Numbered from the stretch's first letter, positions 43,848 through 52,879 are shown. The stretch is 64,000 bases of DNA from CAVVAE01 sp963746185 (GCA_963746185.1 CAVVAE010000002.1:124001-188000); one strand, 5' to 3'. Notes: generated by a model not told the origin, from the sequence alone. A program made the numbers and translations.

Positions 43848-43853
43848 CAAACA

Positions 43854-43868
43854 AGACGGCCTCCGTCT
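43854..43868 (+). terminator. Hairpin after treZ
   Basis: Arms AGACGG and CCGTCT with loop CCT, 6 nt beyond the treZ stop and between convergent genes. It could serve both directions. Confidence 0.5.
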
Positions 43869-43902
43869 GGAGACCGCCTCGCTTCCGAGTTCCGATGTCG
43901 AC

Positions 43903-44682
43903 TCAGTCGCCCTGATCGCCGGCCTGGCCGTGGTCCTTTGGCTTCCCGTGATCCTCGGACTTGCCGTGGTCCTCGGACTTCTTGCCGTGATCCTCAGACT
44001 TGCCGTGGTCCTCGGACTTGTCGCTGTGCTTACGCGCGTTGTTGGACTTGTCGTTGGCGTTACTGGACTTGTCGTCGGCGTTGTCGGACTTATCGTCGGC
44101 ATTCTCATTGGCGTTGTCGCTGACAGGGCCAGGGGGGTCGGCCGCATCGCCTTGATCGTCAGCTTTTTTGACCTGTCCGGGGGCATGGTCATTCGCATTG
44201 CCAGCCCGGTCAGCAGCGTTCCCGCCACCCTCAGCGGCGTTGTCGTTCGCGTTGCCACGCCGGTCTGCCGCGTTGGCGCCCTGCTCGTGAGCATTCTCAT
44301 CCGCATGTTCGTTGGCGGGGTCGTCGGCGTGGTCGCTGCTGGGATCGGGAGTCCCTGGTGCCTCCGTTTCGGGCGCAGCACTCTGCAGGGGTTCATTCGG
44401 GGCGTGTCCTTGGTGGGTGCCGACGACACCGCGAATACCGTCGCGTGCCGTGTCGCCGAGCGCCCCGGCGTATGCGGCACTCGACACCAGCAGGGTGGTG
44501 CCTGCGGCAATCACCGCAACTTTGGCCGCCGTGGCCGTCTTGCCCCTGGACCGCCCCTGGGTCGTCGAGACGGACTGCACCGCCAGCCCACCGAGCACTT
44601 CGAAGAAGCCGGGGTCTCGGTCGGGGGCAGGGGCTTCGCGCGACAGTCGGCGCGAAATCTCGTCCGAACCAGGGGCGGCCAT
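43903..44682 (-). CDS. Membrane protein with low-complexity extracellular tail, putative anti-sigma partner
   Basis: 259 residues. A short cytoplasmic N-terminus (about 1-50: SDEISRRLSREAPAPDRDPG, FFEVLGGLAVQSVST) and one membrane helix (AAKVAVIAAGTTLLVSSAAY) precede a 180-residue hydrophilic tail. The tail is rich in Asn, Asp, Ala, His and Lys, with tandem units NANDN/NADDKSS and SEDHGK. It is divergent from the ECF sigma gene at 44792, the usual place for its regulator, but there is no HxxxCxxC zinc motif. Anti-sigma function is inferred from position only. The repeats may vary in number between strains. Confidence 0.7.
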   Translation of the reverse strand: MAAPGSDEISRRLSREAPAPDRDPGFFEVLGGLAVQSVSTTQGRSRGKTATAAKVAVIAAGTTLLVSSAAYAGALGDTARDGIRGVVGTHQGHAPNEPLQSAAPETEAPGTPDPSSDHADDPANEHADENAHEQGANAADRRGNANDNAAEGGGNAADRAGNANDHAPGQVKKADDQGDAADPPGPVSDNANENADDKSDNADDKSSNANDKSNNARKHSDKSEDHGKSEDHGKKSEDHGKSEDHGKPKDHGQAGDQGD

Positions 44683-44791
44683 GCCAGGTACATGTCACCA
44701 CCCGCTCAATTCATTACATCGGTCTGAAGTGGTTGGCAAAGTGCTGACCGGCATGGACAATCAGGGACCTGCTCCTGTGAAGGAGGTGCCA

Positions 44792-45412
44792 GTGCGATCA
44801 GCCGATGGGGGCCCGGAGGCTGATGGTGTGCTGGCGCGTGCAGGCAGCGGTGATCCTGACGCCTGGCGCTCGTTGTATGAGCAGTTTGGTGGCAGGCTCC
44901 TCGTCTGGCTCAAGTCACAGCCGCATCTGGACGCCTCGCTCGACCACGAAGACATCGCGAACGAGGCCTGGTTCACCGCCGCCGCGAGGTTCGCGGACTT
45001 TCAAGGCTCGCTCGACGACTTCGGTGGTTGGCTTTTCGGGATCGCTCGCAACCACACGCTCAACGTCAATCGTCGTTCGCGCCGTCGCAACACGACCCCG
45101 ACGGATGTCGACCCTCGCGAGCTCACGGGCCGCGAAGAGTCCGATGACACGACGCCCTCAGCCGACCAGCTCGACTGGATCCGGCGGGTCCTCAGCAAAC
45201 TGCCCCAGCGCGAGGCCGAAGTGGTCGCTTGCATCGACGTCGTAGGGCTCGACGTCGCCGCCACCAGCCAAGCGCTGTCGATGAGCGCGAACGCTGTGCG
45301 GGTGACCCATCACCGTGCCAAGAAGCGCCTCCGAGCCCTCGTCGATCTGCAGGTCGCCCGATCGTCTGACGACCCGCCGAAGCCCCTCAGCGTCGGATCG
45401 TGGAATCGCTAG
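44792..45412 (+). CDS. RNA polymerase ECF-type sigma factor
   Basis: 206 residues from GTG 44792, which has AGGAGG 5 nt upstream. ATG 44753 is in frame but lacks such a site. Region 2 is LYEQFGGRLLVWLKSQ...DIANEAWFTAAARFADFQGS then GWLFGIARNHTLNVNRR. Region 4 is LSKLPQREAEVVACIDVVGL and SANAVRVTHHRAKKRLRAL. Target promoters unknown. Divergent from the putative membrane anti-sigma at 43903-44682. Confidence 0.9.
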   Translation: MRSADGGPEADGVLARAGSGDPDAWRSLYEQFGGRLLVWLKSQPHLDASLDHEDIANEAWFTAAARFADFQGSLDDFGGWLFGIARNHTLNVNRRSRRRNTTPTDVDPRELTGREESDDTTPSADQLDWIRRVLSKLPQREAEVVACIDVVGLDVAATSQALSMSANAVRVTHHRAKKRLRALVDLQVARSSDDPPKPLSVGSWNR

Positions 45413-45419
45413 CGACTGG

Positions 45420-45980
45420 TCATCCCCGCAGGCCGACGCAGTCATGGCGCCAGAACGAGTCGGCGTACACCAGCGTCCCCGTCATCCACGATCCGTCGTA
45501 CGACGGTTGCGTGACGACCTGGAAAGCCGCATCAGGAATCCGCAGCGACGGCTTGCGGAAACCATGCTCGCCACCCGGCTCGAAGCCGAAGCGAGGATAG
45601 AACGCCGGCGATCCCTCGAGGAAGACCAAAGGTTCGGGCCGGTCGCGCACTTGCTCGAGCCCGAAGCGCACCAGCGCGCTCCCGATCCCGCGCCGCTGGT
45701 AGTCGGGGCGCACGCCTAACGGGCTCAGCACCAACACGTCGACCAGGCGTTTCTCCGCATCGAGCAGGCTGCGGGTGAACAAGATGTGGCCAACCAGGCG
45801 ACCCTCGGTCTCGGCGACGAACGAGAGACCGTCGATCCAGGCGCCAGACGCACGCAGGCTGTCCACGAGCGTTCCCACCACCGGATCACCGAACGAGGTC
45901 GTCACCAGTTCACTGACAACCGCGGCCTCCCCTTCACGTTCAGAGCGGAGCGTGACGCCGTCTGGTGCGTCAACCGTCAC
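45420..45980 (-). CDS. GNAT-family N-acetyltransferase
   Basis: 186 residues from GTG 45980, which overlaps the rsgA stop as GTGA; a frame 15 codons longer exists but runs into rsgA. The acetyl-CoA site is LGVRPDYQRRGIGSALVRFG (Q/R-x-x-G-x-G/A). FYPRFGFEPGGEHGFRKPSL is the block seen in YhbS-like members. Substrate unknown. Probably translated together with rsgA. Confidence 0.88.
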   Translation of the reverse strand: MTVDAPDGVTLRSEREGEAAVVSELVTTSFGDPVVGTLVDSLRASGAWIDGLSFVAETEGRLVGHILFTRSLLDAEKRLVDVLVLSPLGVRPDYQRRGIGSALVRFGLEQVRDRPEPLVFLEGSPAFYPRFGFEPGGEHGFRKPSLRIPDAAFQVVTQPSYDGSWMTGTLVYADSFWRHDCVGLRG

Positions 45981-47050
45981 TGGGACTTCTTGTGTGCGCG
46001 GTGCTCCATGGTGCGCTTCTTCCACTTCTTGACTTGCTCAGCCCGCAGTCGCGCGTCCGTACGGGTCGCCATCCACGCTGCCTCCCGGCGCAACGCGAAC
46101 CAGCTGTCGAGCCGGCGCCGGGACAGCTGACCGTCCTCGATGGCCGCGAGCACGGCGCACCCTGGCTCCTGGGTATGGCTGCAGTCGTTGAACCGACACT
46201 GATCTGCCAGCGCCCCGATGTCAGGGAACGTCGCAGCAAGTCCCGCCTCGGCGTCCTGCAGACCGACCTCTCTCAACCCTGGAGTGTCGATCACGGCTCC
46301 CCCGCCGGGCAGCGGGATCAGCTCGCGGCGGACGGACGTGTGTCGACCCTTCCCGTCGGCGCGAATCTCCCTGATCGTCAGTACGTCGGCGCCGACCAAC
46401 GCGTTCGTGAGCGAGGACTTGCCATGCCCTGACGCCCCGAGCAGACCGATCGTGCCGTTCGGACCGACGAGCTCGCGGAACTCGGTCAGGCCTTCCCCGG
46501 TCACCGTGCTGCAGATGACGACGTCAACGCCAGGAGCGTCCGCCGCCACGTCCTCGGCGAGCATCGCGGCGTCGGCGACCAGGTCTGCCTTGGTGAGCAC
46601 GATGACGGGTCGCGCCCTGCTTTCCCAGGCCAGCGCCAGTAACCGCTCGATCCGCGACAAGTTGGGTTCAGGGTGCAGTGCCACCACGATTGCGAGGACG
46701 TCGACGTTCGCGACCAGCACCTGCCCCCGCGAGTTGCCCGACGGGTCCGCTCGGACGACCGACGTACGACGCGGAAGCACGGCTTCGATCGTCATGGGAC
46801 CGTCTGGCCAGGTGTGCACCACGCACCAGTCGCCGGTGCAGGGAGCGGCGGTCGAGTCAGCAGCGGCTGCGTCGAGCACGGACGAGCCGAAACTTGCCCG
46901 GACAGGCCCAGACTCGGCGATCACCGTGCACACGCCCCGGTCAACTCTGACCACCCGACCTGGCTCTCCGATCGCGTCGCACGCCAACGAGAGCTCGTGC
47001 CAGGAGTCATCCCAGCCGAGCTCGCGCAGGGAGAGCAGCGGAGCGGTCAC
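45977..47050 (-). CDS. rsgA: Ribosome small subunit-dependent GTPase A
   Basis: 357 residues from GTG. The circularly permuted GTPase order is seen: G4 (VIVLTKADLV), then G1 (GASGHGKSSLTNAL), then G3 (DTPGLREVGL). An N-terminal OB-like domain precedes it and a zinc-finger region (DQCRFNDCSHTQEPGCAV) follows. RsgA acts in late maturation of the 30S subunit in the cytoplasm. The downstream GNAT gene overlaps it by 4 nt. Confidence 0.95.
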   Translation of the reverse strand: MTAPLLSLRELGWDDSWHELSLACDAIGEPGRVVRVDRGVCTVIAESGPVRASFGSSVLDAAAADSTAAPCTGDWCVVHTWPDGPMTIEAVLPRRTSVVRADPSGNSRGQVLVANVDVLAIVVALHPEPNLSRIERLLALAWESRARPVIVLTKADLVADAAMLAEDVAADAPGVDVVICSTVTGEGLTEFRELVGPNGTIGLLGASGHGKSSLTNALVGADVLTIREIRADGKGRHTSVRRELIPLPGGGAVIDTPGLREVGLQDAEAGLAATFPDIGALADQCRFNDCSHTQEPGCAVLAAIEDGQLSRRRLDSWFALRREAAWMATRTDARLRAEQVKKWKKRTMEHRAHKKSQ

Positions 47051-47090
47051 GCGATGAGGTTAAGCGGGCATGGTCATTCGGCGCACCGCA

Positions 47091-48065
47091 TTATTCATCC
47101 GACGTGTCCGAAGGAGGCTCCGCCTCGGGGCGCCGCCGGAGCCGTCGCAACAGCTCCATGCGCGCCCCCGCTGTCGACGGTTCCGGGAAAACGCGGTCAA
47201 ACGCCGCGTTGAGCGCAGCCCCGATGAGCACTGCCAGCGACGTGAGGTAGAGCCAGAGCAGTACGGCGATCGGCGCCGCCAGCGGTCCGAAGATGGACGT
47301 GGTCGTCGTCTCGAGAACCACCCGGAGCAGGTAGCTGCCCAGCACCCAGATCACGAAGGCCAACGTCGCGCCTGGCACGTCGTAGCGCCACGACGTCCGC
47401 ACCGGCACCGACAGGTGGTACAGCGTGGTCAGGAACGCGATGCTCAAGATCACCACCGTCGGCCAGTACAGGGAGTTGAGCAGGTCTGCACGTTCAGGAA
47501 GCACCTTGTCGACCAGGCGCGGCCCAGCCAACACGAGCGGCAGGACGATGACACCCACGATCAGTCCGATCACATACAACGTGAACGACAGCATCCGGGT
47601 CCGAACGATGCCGCGTCGCCCTCCGAGGCCGTACATGATCGTGATCGTGTCGACGAAGACGTTCAAGGCTCGCGAGCCCGACCACAAGGCCAGGACGAAG
47701 CCCAGCGAAATGACGTCGAACCGAGGTTCCTGAAGGACTCTGTTGACAGTCGGCTCGACGACCTTGTTCACCGCCTCGGGAGTCAGCGCCTGGCCCGCGA
47801 ACTCGATGATCTCGTTCTTGAGGAACCGGACCTGGTCGGGGTCGACCCGGCGGAGGATGAAGTAGATGCTGCCCGTCAGGCCGAACACCAGTGGCGGCAA
47901 CGACAGGATCGCAAAGAACGCCGCCTCAGCGGCCAGTCCGGTGACTCGATACCGGAAGCAGGCGCCGACCGTCGCAGTGAGCAGCCGCCAGCTGACCTCT
48001 TTGATGTTGGCGAGGAAGAGGCGGCGACGAGCCCTGCTGTCTACCGCCTCCGACGCCATGGCCAT
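47091..48065 (-). CDS. YihY/BrkB-family inner membrane protein
   Basis: 324 residues. YRVTGLAAEAAFFAILSLPP and LVFGLTGSIYFIL, then five further membrane segments (LSFTLYVIGLIVGVIVLPLV, PTVVILSIAFLTTLYHLSVP, DVPGATLAFVIWVLGSYLLR, IAVLLWLYLTSLAVLIGAAL), match the UPF0761/YihY family. Once labelled ribonuclease BN, the family's function is unresolved. A charged C-terminal tail (RRLRRRPEAEPPSDTSDE) follows. Monocistronic, head-to-head with the AidB-like gene. Confidence 0.92.
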   Translation of the reverse strand: MAMASEAVDSRARRRLFLANIKEVSWRLLTATVGACFRYRVTGLAAEAAFFAILSLPPLVFGLTGSIYFILRRVDPDQVRFLKNEIIEFAGQALTPEAVNKVVEPTVNRVLQEPRFDVISLGFVLALWSGSRALNVFVDTITIMYGLGGRRGIVRTRMLSFTLYVIGLIVGVIVLPLVLAGPRLVDKVLPERADLLNSLYWPTVVILSIAFLTTLYHLSVPVRTSWRYDVPGATLAFVIWVLGSYLLRVVLETTTTSIFGPLAAPIAVLLWLYLTSLAVLIGAALNAAFDRVFPEPSTAGARMELLRRLRRRPEAEPPSDTSDE

Positions 48066-48076
48066 ACGGTATCGAC

Positions 48077-49729
48077 ATGCAAGCCCGTCTCCGTGCAGCC
48101 ACGAACCAGCCGAACCCGCTGGTTGGACACGACGTTGTCACGTCCGACGCAGCATTGGTTGACGCCGTGCGACGGTTCGGCGACACCGCTGAGCCCGAGT
48201 CGTCGAGCGTGCTGGAGTCGCTGAAGGGCCTCGGTCAACTGGCCGGCACTGCCGAGGCGCGTGAGCACGGCATGCTGGCCAACACCAACGAGCCTAGGCT
48301 CACGACGTTCGACCGCTTCGGCCACCGGATCGACGAGGTCGCCTTCCACCCTTCCTGGCACTGGTTGATGACCCAGGGCGTCGGCTTCGGTCTGGGTGCC
48401 ACTCCGTGGACCAGTGGCGACCCGCAAGCACACCTGCTCCGAGCGGCCGGCTTCTTCGCGTGGTCACAGGTCGAAAGTGGACACGGGTGCCCGCTCTCGA
48501 TGACGTATGCCGCCGTACCAGCGCTCCAGGCCGATGCCGCCATCGCGGCCGAGTGGACGCCACGCTTGGCCTCGACGACGTACGACTTCGGCCTCAGAGA
48601 GCCTGGCGCCAAGGACGGCTGCCTGGCCGGAATGGGGATGACCGAGAAGCAGGGCGGTTCCGACGTACGCGCGAACGTGACCACGGCGATGCCACTGGCC
48701 GAGGACGGCACGTACGCGCTCGACGGTCACAAGTGGTTCACGTCAGCGCCGATGAACGACGTCTTCCTGGTCCTCGCGCAGGCACCAGGCGGCCTGACCT
48801 GCTTTGTCGTGCCGCGCATCCTGGGTGACGGCAGCCGCAACCCGTTCGCCTTGCAACGCCTCAAGGACAAGCTCGGCAACCGCTCCAACGCCTCGAGTGA
48901 GCTGGAGTTCGACGGCACCTGGGCGCAGCGACTCGGCGACGAAGGTCGCGGCGTCCCCACCATCATCGAGATGGTCGCGGCAACCCGGCTCGACTGCGTG
49001 CTCGGGTCGGCCTCGCTGATGCGTCGGGCTGTCGCCGAGGCGTCGTGGCACGTCAGCCAGCGCAGCGCGTTCGGTGGCCTGCTCGGTGACAAGCCACTCA
49101 TGCAGAACGTCATCGCCGACCTTGCCGTCGAGTCCGAGGCAGCGACCGTCCTCGCGATGCGGCTGGCCACCGCTGTCGACCGGACCGACGACGACCACGA
49201 GCGAGCCTTTCGTCGGATCGCGTTGCCGCTGGCGAAGTTCTGGGTCTGCAAGCGCACGCCGGCGATGGTGGCGGAGGCGCTGGAATGCCTGGGCGGCAAT
49301 GGGTACGTCGAGGAGTCGGGCCTGCCCATCATCTTTCGGGAGTCACCGTTGAACTCGATCTGGGAGGGCAGCGGCAACGTCAACGCCCTCGATGTGCTTC
49401 GGGCGCTGGCGAAGTCACCGGAGTCGCTCGACGCCTGGCTGGTCGAGGTCGGTCGGGTGCGCGGAGAGAACCACCACCTCGACGCCGCCGTTTACGAGGT
49501 GCTCACCGGCCTGGCAGACCTGAGCAAGGCCGAGGGTTCGGCCAGGCGTCTCGCCGCGATGATGGCCACCTGTCTGCAAGGTTCGTTGCTCGTGGGCGGT
49601 GATTCCGCAGAGGTGGCCGATCTCTTCTGTGCCTCCCGACTCGGAGGCGACTGGGCCGGCACGTTCGGGACGCTGCCCACTGGCCCTGAACTGGCCTCGG
49701 TCACGCGTCGTACGACGCCCGTCGTGTGA
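48077..49729 (+). CDS. AidB-like acyl-CoA dehydrogenase family protein
   Basis: 550 residues. TFDRFGHRIDEVAFHPSWHW, CPLSMTYAAVPAL, MGMTEKQGGSDVRANVTTAM, DGHKWFTSAPMNDVFLVLAQ, RLKDKLGNRSNASSELEFDG and ECLGGNGYVEESGLPIIFRE are the FAD-binding and active-site blocks of AidB/isovaleryl-CoA dehydrogenase-like proteins. AidB binds DNA and protects against alkylation in E. coli; actinobacterial members are less well defined. Monocistronic; shares a short intergenic region with the YihY gene. Confidence 0.9.
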   Translation: MQARLRAATNQPNPLVGHDVVTSDAALVDAVRRFGDTAEPESSSVLESLKGLGQLAGTAEAREHGMLANTNEPRLTTFDRFGHRIDEVAFHPSWHWLMTQGVGFGLGATPWTSGDPQAHLLRAAGFFAWSQVESGHGCPLSMTYAAVPALQADAAIAAEWTPRLASTTYDFGLREPGAKDGCLAGMGMTEKQGGSDVRANVTTAMPLAEDGTYALDGHKWFTSAPMNDVFLVLAQAPGGLTCFVVPRILGDGSRNPFALQRLKDKLGNRSNASSELEFDGTWAQRLGDEGRGVPTIIEMVAATRLDCVLGSASLMRRAVAEASWHVSQRSAFGGLLGDKPLMQNVIADLAVESEAATVLAMRLATAVDRTDDDHERAFRRIALPLAKFWVCKRTPAMVAEALECLGGNGYVEESGLPIIFRESPLNSIWEGSGNVNALDVLRALAKSPESLDAWLVEVGRVRGENHHLDAAVYEVLTGLADLSKAEGSARRLAAMMATCLQGSLLVGGDSAEVADLFCASRLGGDWAGTFGTLPTGPELASVTRRTTPVV

Positions 49730-49750
49730 CCGCACGGCATACTGACCGGC

Positions 49751-50419
49751 GTGAGAGTGGCGGGCGTACGGCCCTACATCGCTGAGTTCATCGGCACCTG
49801 CATCATCGTCACGACGGTGCTTGCCGTGACCCTGTCGGGCACCGACCTGGCTCCGTTGGCGATCGGCGCAGCCGTCTTGGCCATGGTCTACTCCGGCGCC
49901 TATCTCTCTTGCGCTCAGTTCAACCCCGCCATCTCGTTGGCGGCCGTGATCCGGGGCTCGCTACCGATCGCCGAGTTCGTTCCCTACTTTGCGGCCCAGC
50001 TGCTCGGAGGCTTCGCGTCGTACCTGCTCATGGTCGGCATGTACGGCGACAAGCTCGACGCGGTCCCCTCGAGTCTTGACCTCAGCGGGCTCGTCGTCGC
50101 CGCCTTCCTCGCTGAACTGGTCTTCACCTTCGCCCTGGTCTGGGTCTACCTGAGCACCATGACGAGCAGCCACCTCGGAGGTACCAGCTTTGCCGGCCTC
50201 GCGATCGGTGGCACGGTGGCCGCAGGCACCGTGGTGGCCGGTCCGATCTCAGGCGCTGCGCTCAACCCCGTCGTCGCGTTCGCGCTCTGCCTGTCGGGCA
50301 TCTTCGCCTGGAAGTGGCTGGCGATCTACGTCCTCGCCCAACTTCTCGGCGCCACTCTCGCCGCTGTCGCCTTCCTCGGTCTCAACGTCAACAGCAGACA
50401 GCCGACCTCTGCGGAGTAA
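49751..50419 (+). CDS. MIP/aquaporin-family channel
   Basis: 222 residues from GTG with six membrane segments and the two half-helices: FNPAISLAAVIRG (first NPA) and GAALNPVVAFAL (second, NPV instead of NPA). The arginine that normally follows the second NPA and forms the selectivity filter is absent. SCAQ precedes the first NPA. Permeant is therefore uncertain; it may be a diverged water, gas or small-solute channel. Confidence 0.85.
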   Translation: MRVAGVRPYIAEFIGTCIIVTTVLAVTLSGTDLAPLAIGAAVLAMVYSGAYLSCAQFNPAISLAAVIRGSLPIAEFVPYFAAQLLGGFASYLLMVGMYGDKLDAVPSSLDLSGLVVAAFLAELVFTFALVWVYLSTMTSSHLGGTSFAGLAIGGTVAAGTVVAGPISGAALNPVVAFALCLSGIFAWKWLAIYVLAQLLGATLAAVAFLGLNVNSRQPTSAE

Positions 50420-50510
50420 CACTCGCGAAACCAGCCCGCGCAGACTGTGCAGGGCCGACAATGAGGCAACTCCGCGACCGACGTTCCGGAGACTAGGCAA
50501 GGGGTTTCCC

Positions 50511-50987
50511 ATGTTTGCTCGTCTACGCAAAGGCTTCAGCTTCGCCAACATCTTCTCGTTTCTTGCGTTCACCATCGCTGCCACCACCGGAGGCGCATAC
50601 GCCGCCAACACCGTCTTCTCCACGGACATCGTCGACGGTGAGGTGAAGAGAGCAGACCTCCACGGCAATGTTGTCAACAGCGCGAAGATCGACGACGGCT
50701 CGGTGAGGGCTGCAGACCTCCTGGGCGGAGACAGCTCCGACAGCATCAGTGTCTCTGCGGGAGCAGTTCCCAACGGAAGTTGCAGCAACTTCGACCTCAG
50801 CGTCCCCGGTGTCGCCAAAAAGCAGGCAGTGGTGTTGTCTCTCCGAGGTCGAGCCCCAGAGGGCATGCTCTTCTACGGCGTACGGGTTCCCGCTGCCGGT
50901 CACGTGACTATGAAGGTCTGCAACCTCACCGGCGGCCCTTCGCCTGTCGTCACCAACCTCCCGGTGCGACTCCTCACGTTTGGGTAA
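50511..50987 (+). CDS. Secreted protein with DIVDGEV/DGSV-type repeats
   Basis: 158 residues. A signal peptide-like N-terminus (FSFANIFSFLAFTIAATTGG, AYA) is followed by a repetitive stretch (FSTDIVDGEVKRADLHGNVV, NSAKIDDGSVRAADLLGGD) of the kind found as beta-solenoid or collagen-like stalk repeats in actinobacterial exported proteins. A small beta domain with two cysteines (GSCSNFDL, MKVCNLTG) follows. GGCAAGGGG precedes ATG 50511. Function unknown. Confidence 0.75.
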   Translation: MFARLRKGFSFANIFSFLAFTIAATTGGAYAANTVFSTDIVDGEVKRADLHGNVVNSAKIDDGSVRAADLLGGDSSDSISVSAGAVPNGSCSNFDLSVPGVAKKQAVVLSLRGRAPEGMLFYGVRVPAAGHVTMKVCNLTGGPSPVVTNLPVRLLTFG

Positions 50988-51038
50988 GCGCCGCGCGGCC
51001 CTCTGCCCGGACTCTGGGTTTCGTCATAGGCTGGCCGC

Positions 51039-52511
51039 ATGACCGACGCTGCTGCCCCTGATGCCGCTCTCGACACCGAAGCCCTCTCCAAGACGGCCAG
51101 TACGGCGTACCAGTCCGCACTCGAGGTGATCGCCTCGGTCGAGCCGCGGATCGCCGACGCGACTCGCGCGGAGCTGGCCGACCAACGCGAATCGCTGAAG
51201 CTGATCGCGAGCGAGAACTACGCCTCGCCGGCAGTGCTGCTCACCATGAGCAGCTTCCTCAGTGACAAGTACGCCGAAGGCACGATCGGGCACCGCTTCT
51301 ATGCGGGCTGCCAGAACGTCGACACGGTCGAAACGATCGCCGCCGAGCACGCGCGCGAGCTGTTCGGCGCTGAGTACGCCTACGTGCAACCACACTCCGG
51401 TATCGACGCCAACCTGGTCGCGTTCTGGGCGATTCTCGCGACCCGTGTCGAGTCGCCCGCGCTTTCGGCGGCCGGAGCCAAGGGCGTCAACGACCTTTCG
51501 GAGGAGGACTGGGAGAAGCTGCGCCACGAGTACGGCAACCAGCGGATGCTCGGGATGTCGCTCGACGCAGGTGGCCACCTGACACACGGGTTCCGCCCGA
51601 ACATCTCCGGCAAGATGTTCCACCAGCGCAGCTACGGCACCGACCCAGACACCGGACTGCTCGACTACGACCGGGTGGCCGCTGCTGCCCGAGAGTTCAA
51701 ACCACTCATCCTCATCGCCGGCTACTCGGCCTACCCGCGTCGGGTCAACTTCGCGAAGATGCGCGAGATCGCCGATGAGGTGGGTGCCACCCTGATGGTC
51801 GACATGGCACACTTCGCCGGGCTAGTCGCTGGCAAGGTCTTCACGGGAGACGAGGACCCAGTGCCCCACGCCCATGTCACGACGACCACCACCCACAAGT
51901 CGCTGCGCGGTCCGCGCGGAGGACTGGTGCTGGCCGGACCGGAGTACTCCGACGCTGTCGACAAGGGCTGCCCGATGGTGCTGGGCGGTCCGTTGTCCCA
52001 CGTCATGGCAGCGAAGGCTGTGGCGCTGGCCGAGGCACGGCGGCCAGAGTTCGCGACCTACGCCCAGAACGTCGCCGACAACGCGCAGACACTCGCTGAG
52101 GGCTTTCTCAAGCGTGACGCGCGGCTGGTGACCGGTGGTACCGACAACCACATCGTGCTGCTCGACGTCTCGTCGTTCGGGCTTACCGGCCGCCAGGCTG
52201 AGTCGGCTCTGCTCGACTCAGGCGTCGTCACGAACCGCAACTCCGTTCCGTCAGACCCCAACGGCGCGTGGTACACGAGCGGCATTCGGTTCGGCACGCC
52301 GGCGTTGACCACGCGTGGATTCGGAGCCGACGAGTTCGACCAGGTCGCCGAACTCGTGGTCGAGGTGCTGTCCAACACGTCGCCCGACGCGGGCAAGAAC
52401 GGACCGTCGAAGGCCAAGTACACGCTGGCGGACGGCGTTGCCGACAAGGTGAAGGCGGCGTCGGCAGACATGTTGCACAAGTTCCCGCTGTACCCCGGTC
52501 TGGAGCTTTGA
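51039..52511 (+). CDS. glyA: Serine hydroxymethyltransferase
   Basis: 490 residues. LKLIASENYASPAVLLTMSS, YAEGTIGHRFYAGCQNVD, the PLP lysine in TTTTHKSLRGPRGG, GGTDNHIVLLDVSS and SGIRFGTPALTTRGF define the enzyme, which interconverts serine and glycine with tetrahydrofolate. It carries a somewhat longer central segment (about 130-180, GVNDLSEEDWEKLRHEYGN) than E. coli GlyA, as in several other actinobacteria. Monocistronic by spacing. Confidence 0.95.
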   Translation: MTDAAAPDAALDTEALSKTASTAYQSALEVIASVEPRIADATRAELADQRESLKLIASENYASPAVLLTMSSFLSDKYAEGTIGHRFYAGCQNVDTVETIAAEHARELFGAEYAYVQPHSGIDANLVAFWAILATRVESPALSAAGAKGVNDLSEEDWEKLRHEYGNQRMLGMSLDAGGHLTHGFRPNISGKMFHQRSYGTDPDTGLLDYDRVAAAAREFKPLILIAGYSAYPRRVNFAKMREIADEVGATLMVDMAHFAGLVAGKVFTGDEDPVPHAHVTTTTTHKSLRGPRGGLVLAGPEYSDAVDKGCPMVLGGPLSHVMAAKAVALAEARRPEFATYAQNVADNAQTLAEGFLKRDARLVTGGTDNHIVLLDVSSFGLTGRQAESALLDSGVVTNRNSVPSDPNGAWYTSGIRFGTPALTTRGFGADEFDQVAELVVEVLSNTSPDAGKNGPSKAKYTLADGVADKVKAASADMLHKFPLYPGLEL

Positions 52512-52599
52512 CGTCGTACCAGGCAGCTGAAAACCGCCGGACACTCGTCTCACATGATGGGCAGTGCGTTCGCGAATCGTTCGTGCCCGCCGTCTGGTG

Positions 52600-52635
52600 T
52601 CTCATTTTATGAGATTAGATCTCAGATAATGAGAT
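52600..52635. promoter_or_regulatory. Overlapping AT-rich palindromes upstream of the sulfur operon
   Basis: Three nested inverted repeats share one half-site: TCTCAT-TTT-ATGAGA (52600-52614), TGAGAT-TAG-ATCTCA (52610-52624) and TCTCA-GATAA-TGAGA (52620-52634). They stand out as an AT-rich island in GC-rich DNA and end 43 nt before the leader-peptide ATG. Probably a multi-site operator for a sulfur-status regulator; the regulator is not in the window. Confidence 0.65.
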
Positions 52636-52677
52636 TAGCGTTTGCTCCAAAGCGGACGCTCTTGGAGGATTCTTCCC

Positions 52678-52770
52678 ATGACATCGTTCGCACGCCTCTC
52701 CGTACACCTCGTGGTTCGTCGCCACGTGGACTTCGGTATGACGCGTAGCGCGATGTGTATGTCGGCGTAA
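52678..52770 (+). CDS. Cysteine-containing leader peptide of the sulfur operon
   Basis: 30 codons, with GGAGG 9 nt before ATG 52678. The product begins MTSFARLSVHLVVRRHVDFG and ends MTRSAMCMSA. The R-R-H-V-D-[LF]-G...A-x-C pattern is that of the short leader peptides found upstream of cysteine and sulfate assimilation operons in actinobacteria, where the cysteine codon near the end senses charged tRNA-Cys. A hairpin follows 9 nt after the stop, consistent with ribosome-mediated attenuation. Its peptide role is regulatory in cis. Confidence 0.8.
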   Translation: MTSFARLSVHLVVRRHVDFGMTRSAMCMSA

Positions 52771-52778
52771 CCCTCGCC

Positions 52779-52799
52779 CGCCAGACTTTTCGTCAGGCG
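52779..52799 (+). promoter_or_regulatory. Attenuator-like hairpin after the leader peptide
   Basis: CGCCAGAC and GTCAGGCG with loop TTTTC (one A-A mismatch), 9 nt after the leader stop codon and 80 nt before the sulfite reductase gene. Confidence 0.5.
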
Positions 52800-52879
52800 C
52801 GCGTTTCGCCGCCCGACGACCTCCTCAATGTCGAGACTCGTCACTCCGCGACTCGTGCGCCACCCGCTTGAGGATGCGC

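Noticed and set aside
43930..44727. Hydrophobic Val/Leu/Gly-rich plus-strand frame opposite the low-complexity tail
   Set aside because: It is the antisense reading of the Asp/Asn/His repeats and would be an artificial membrane protein.
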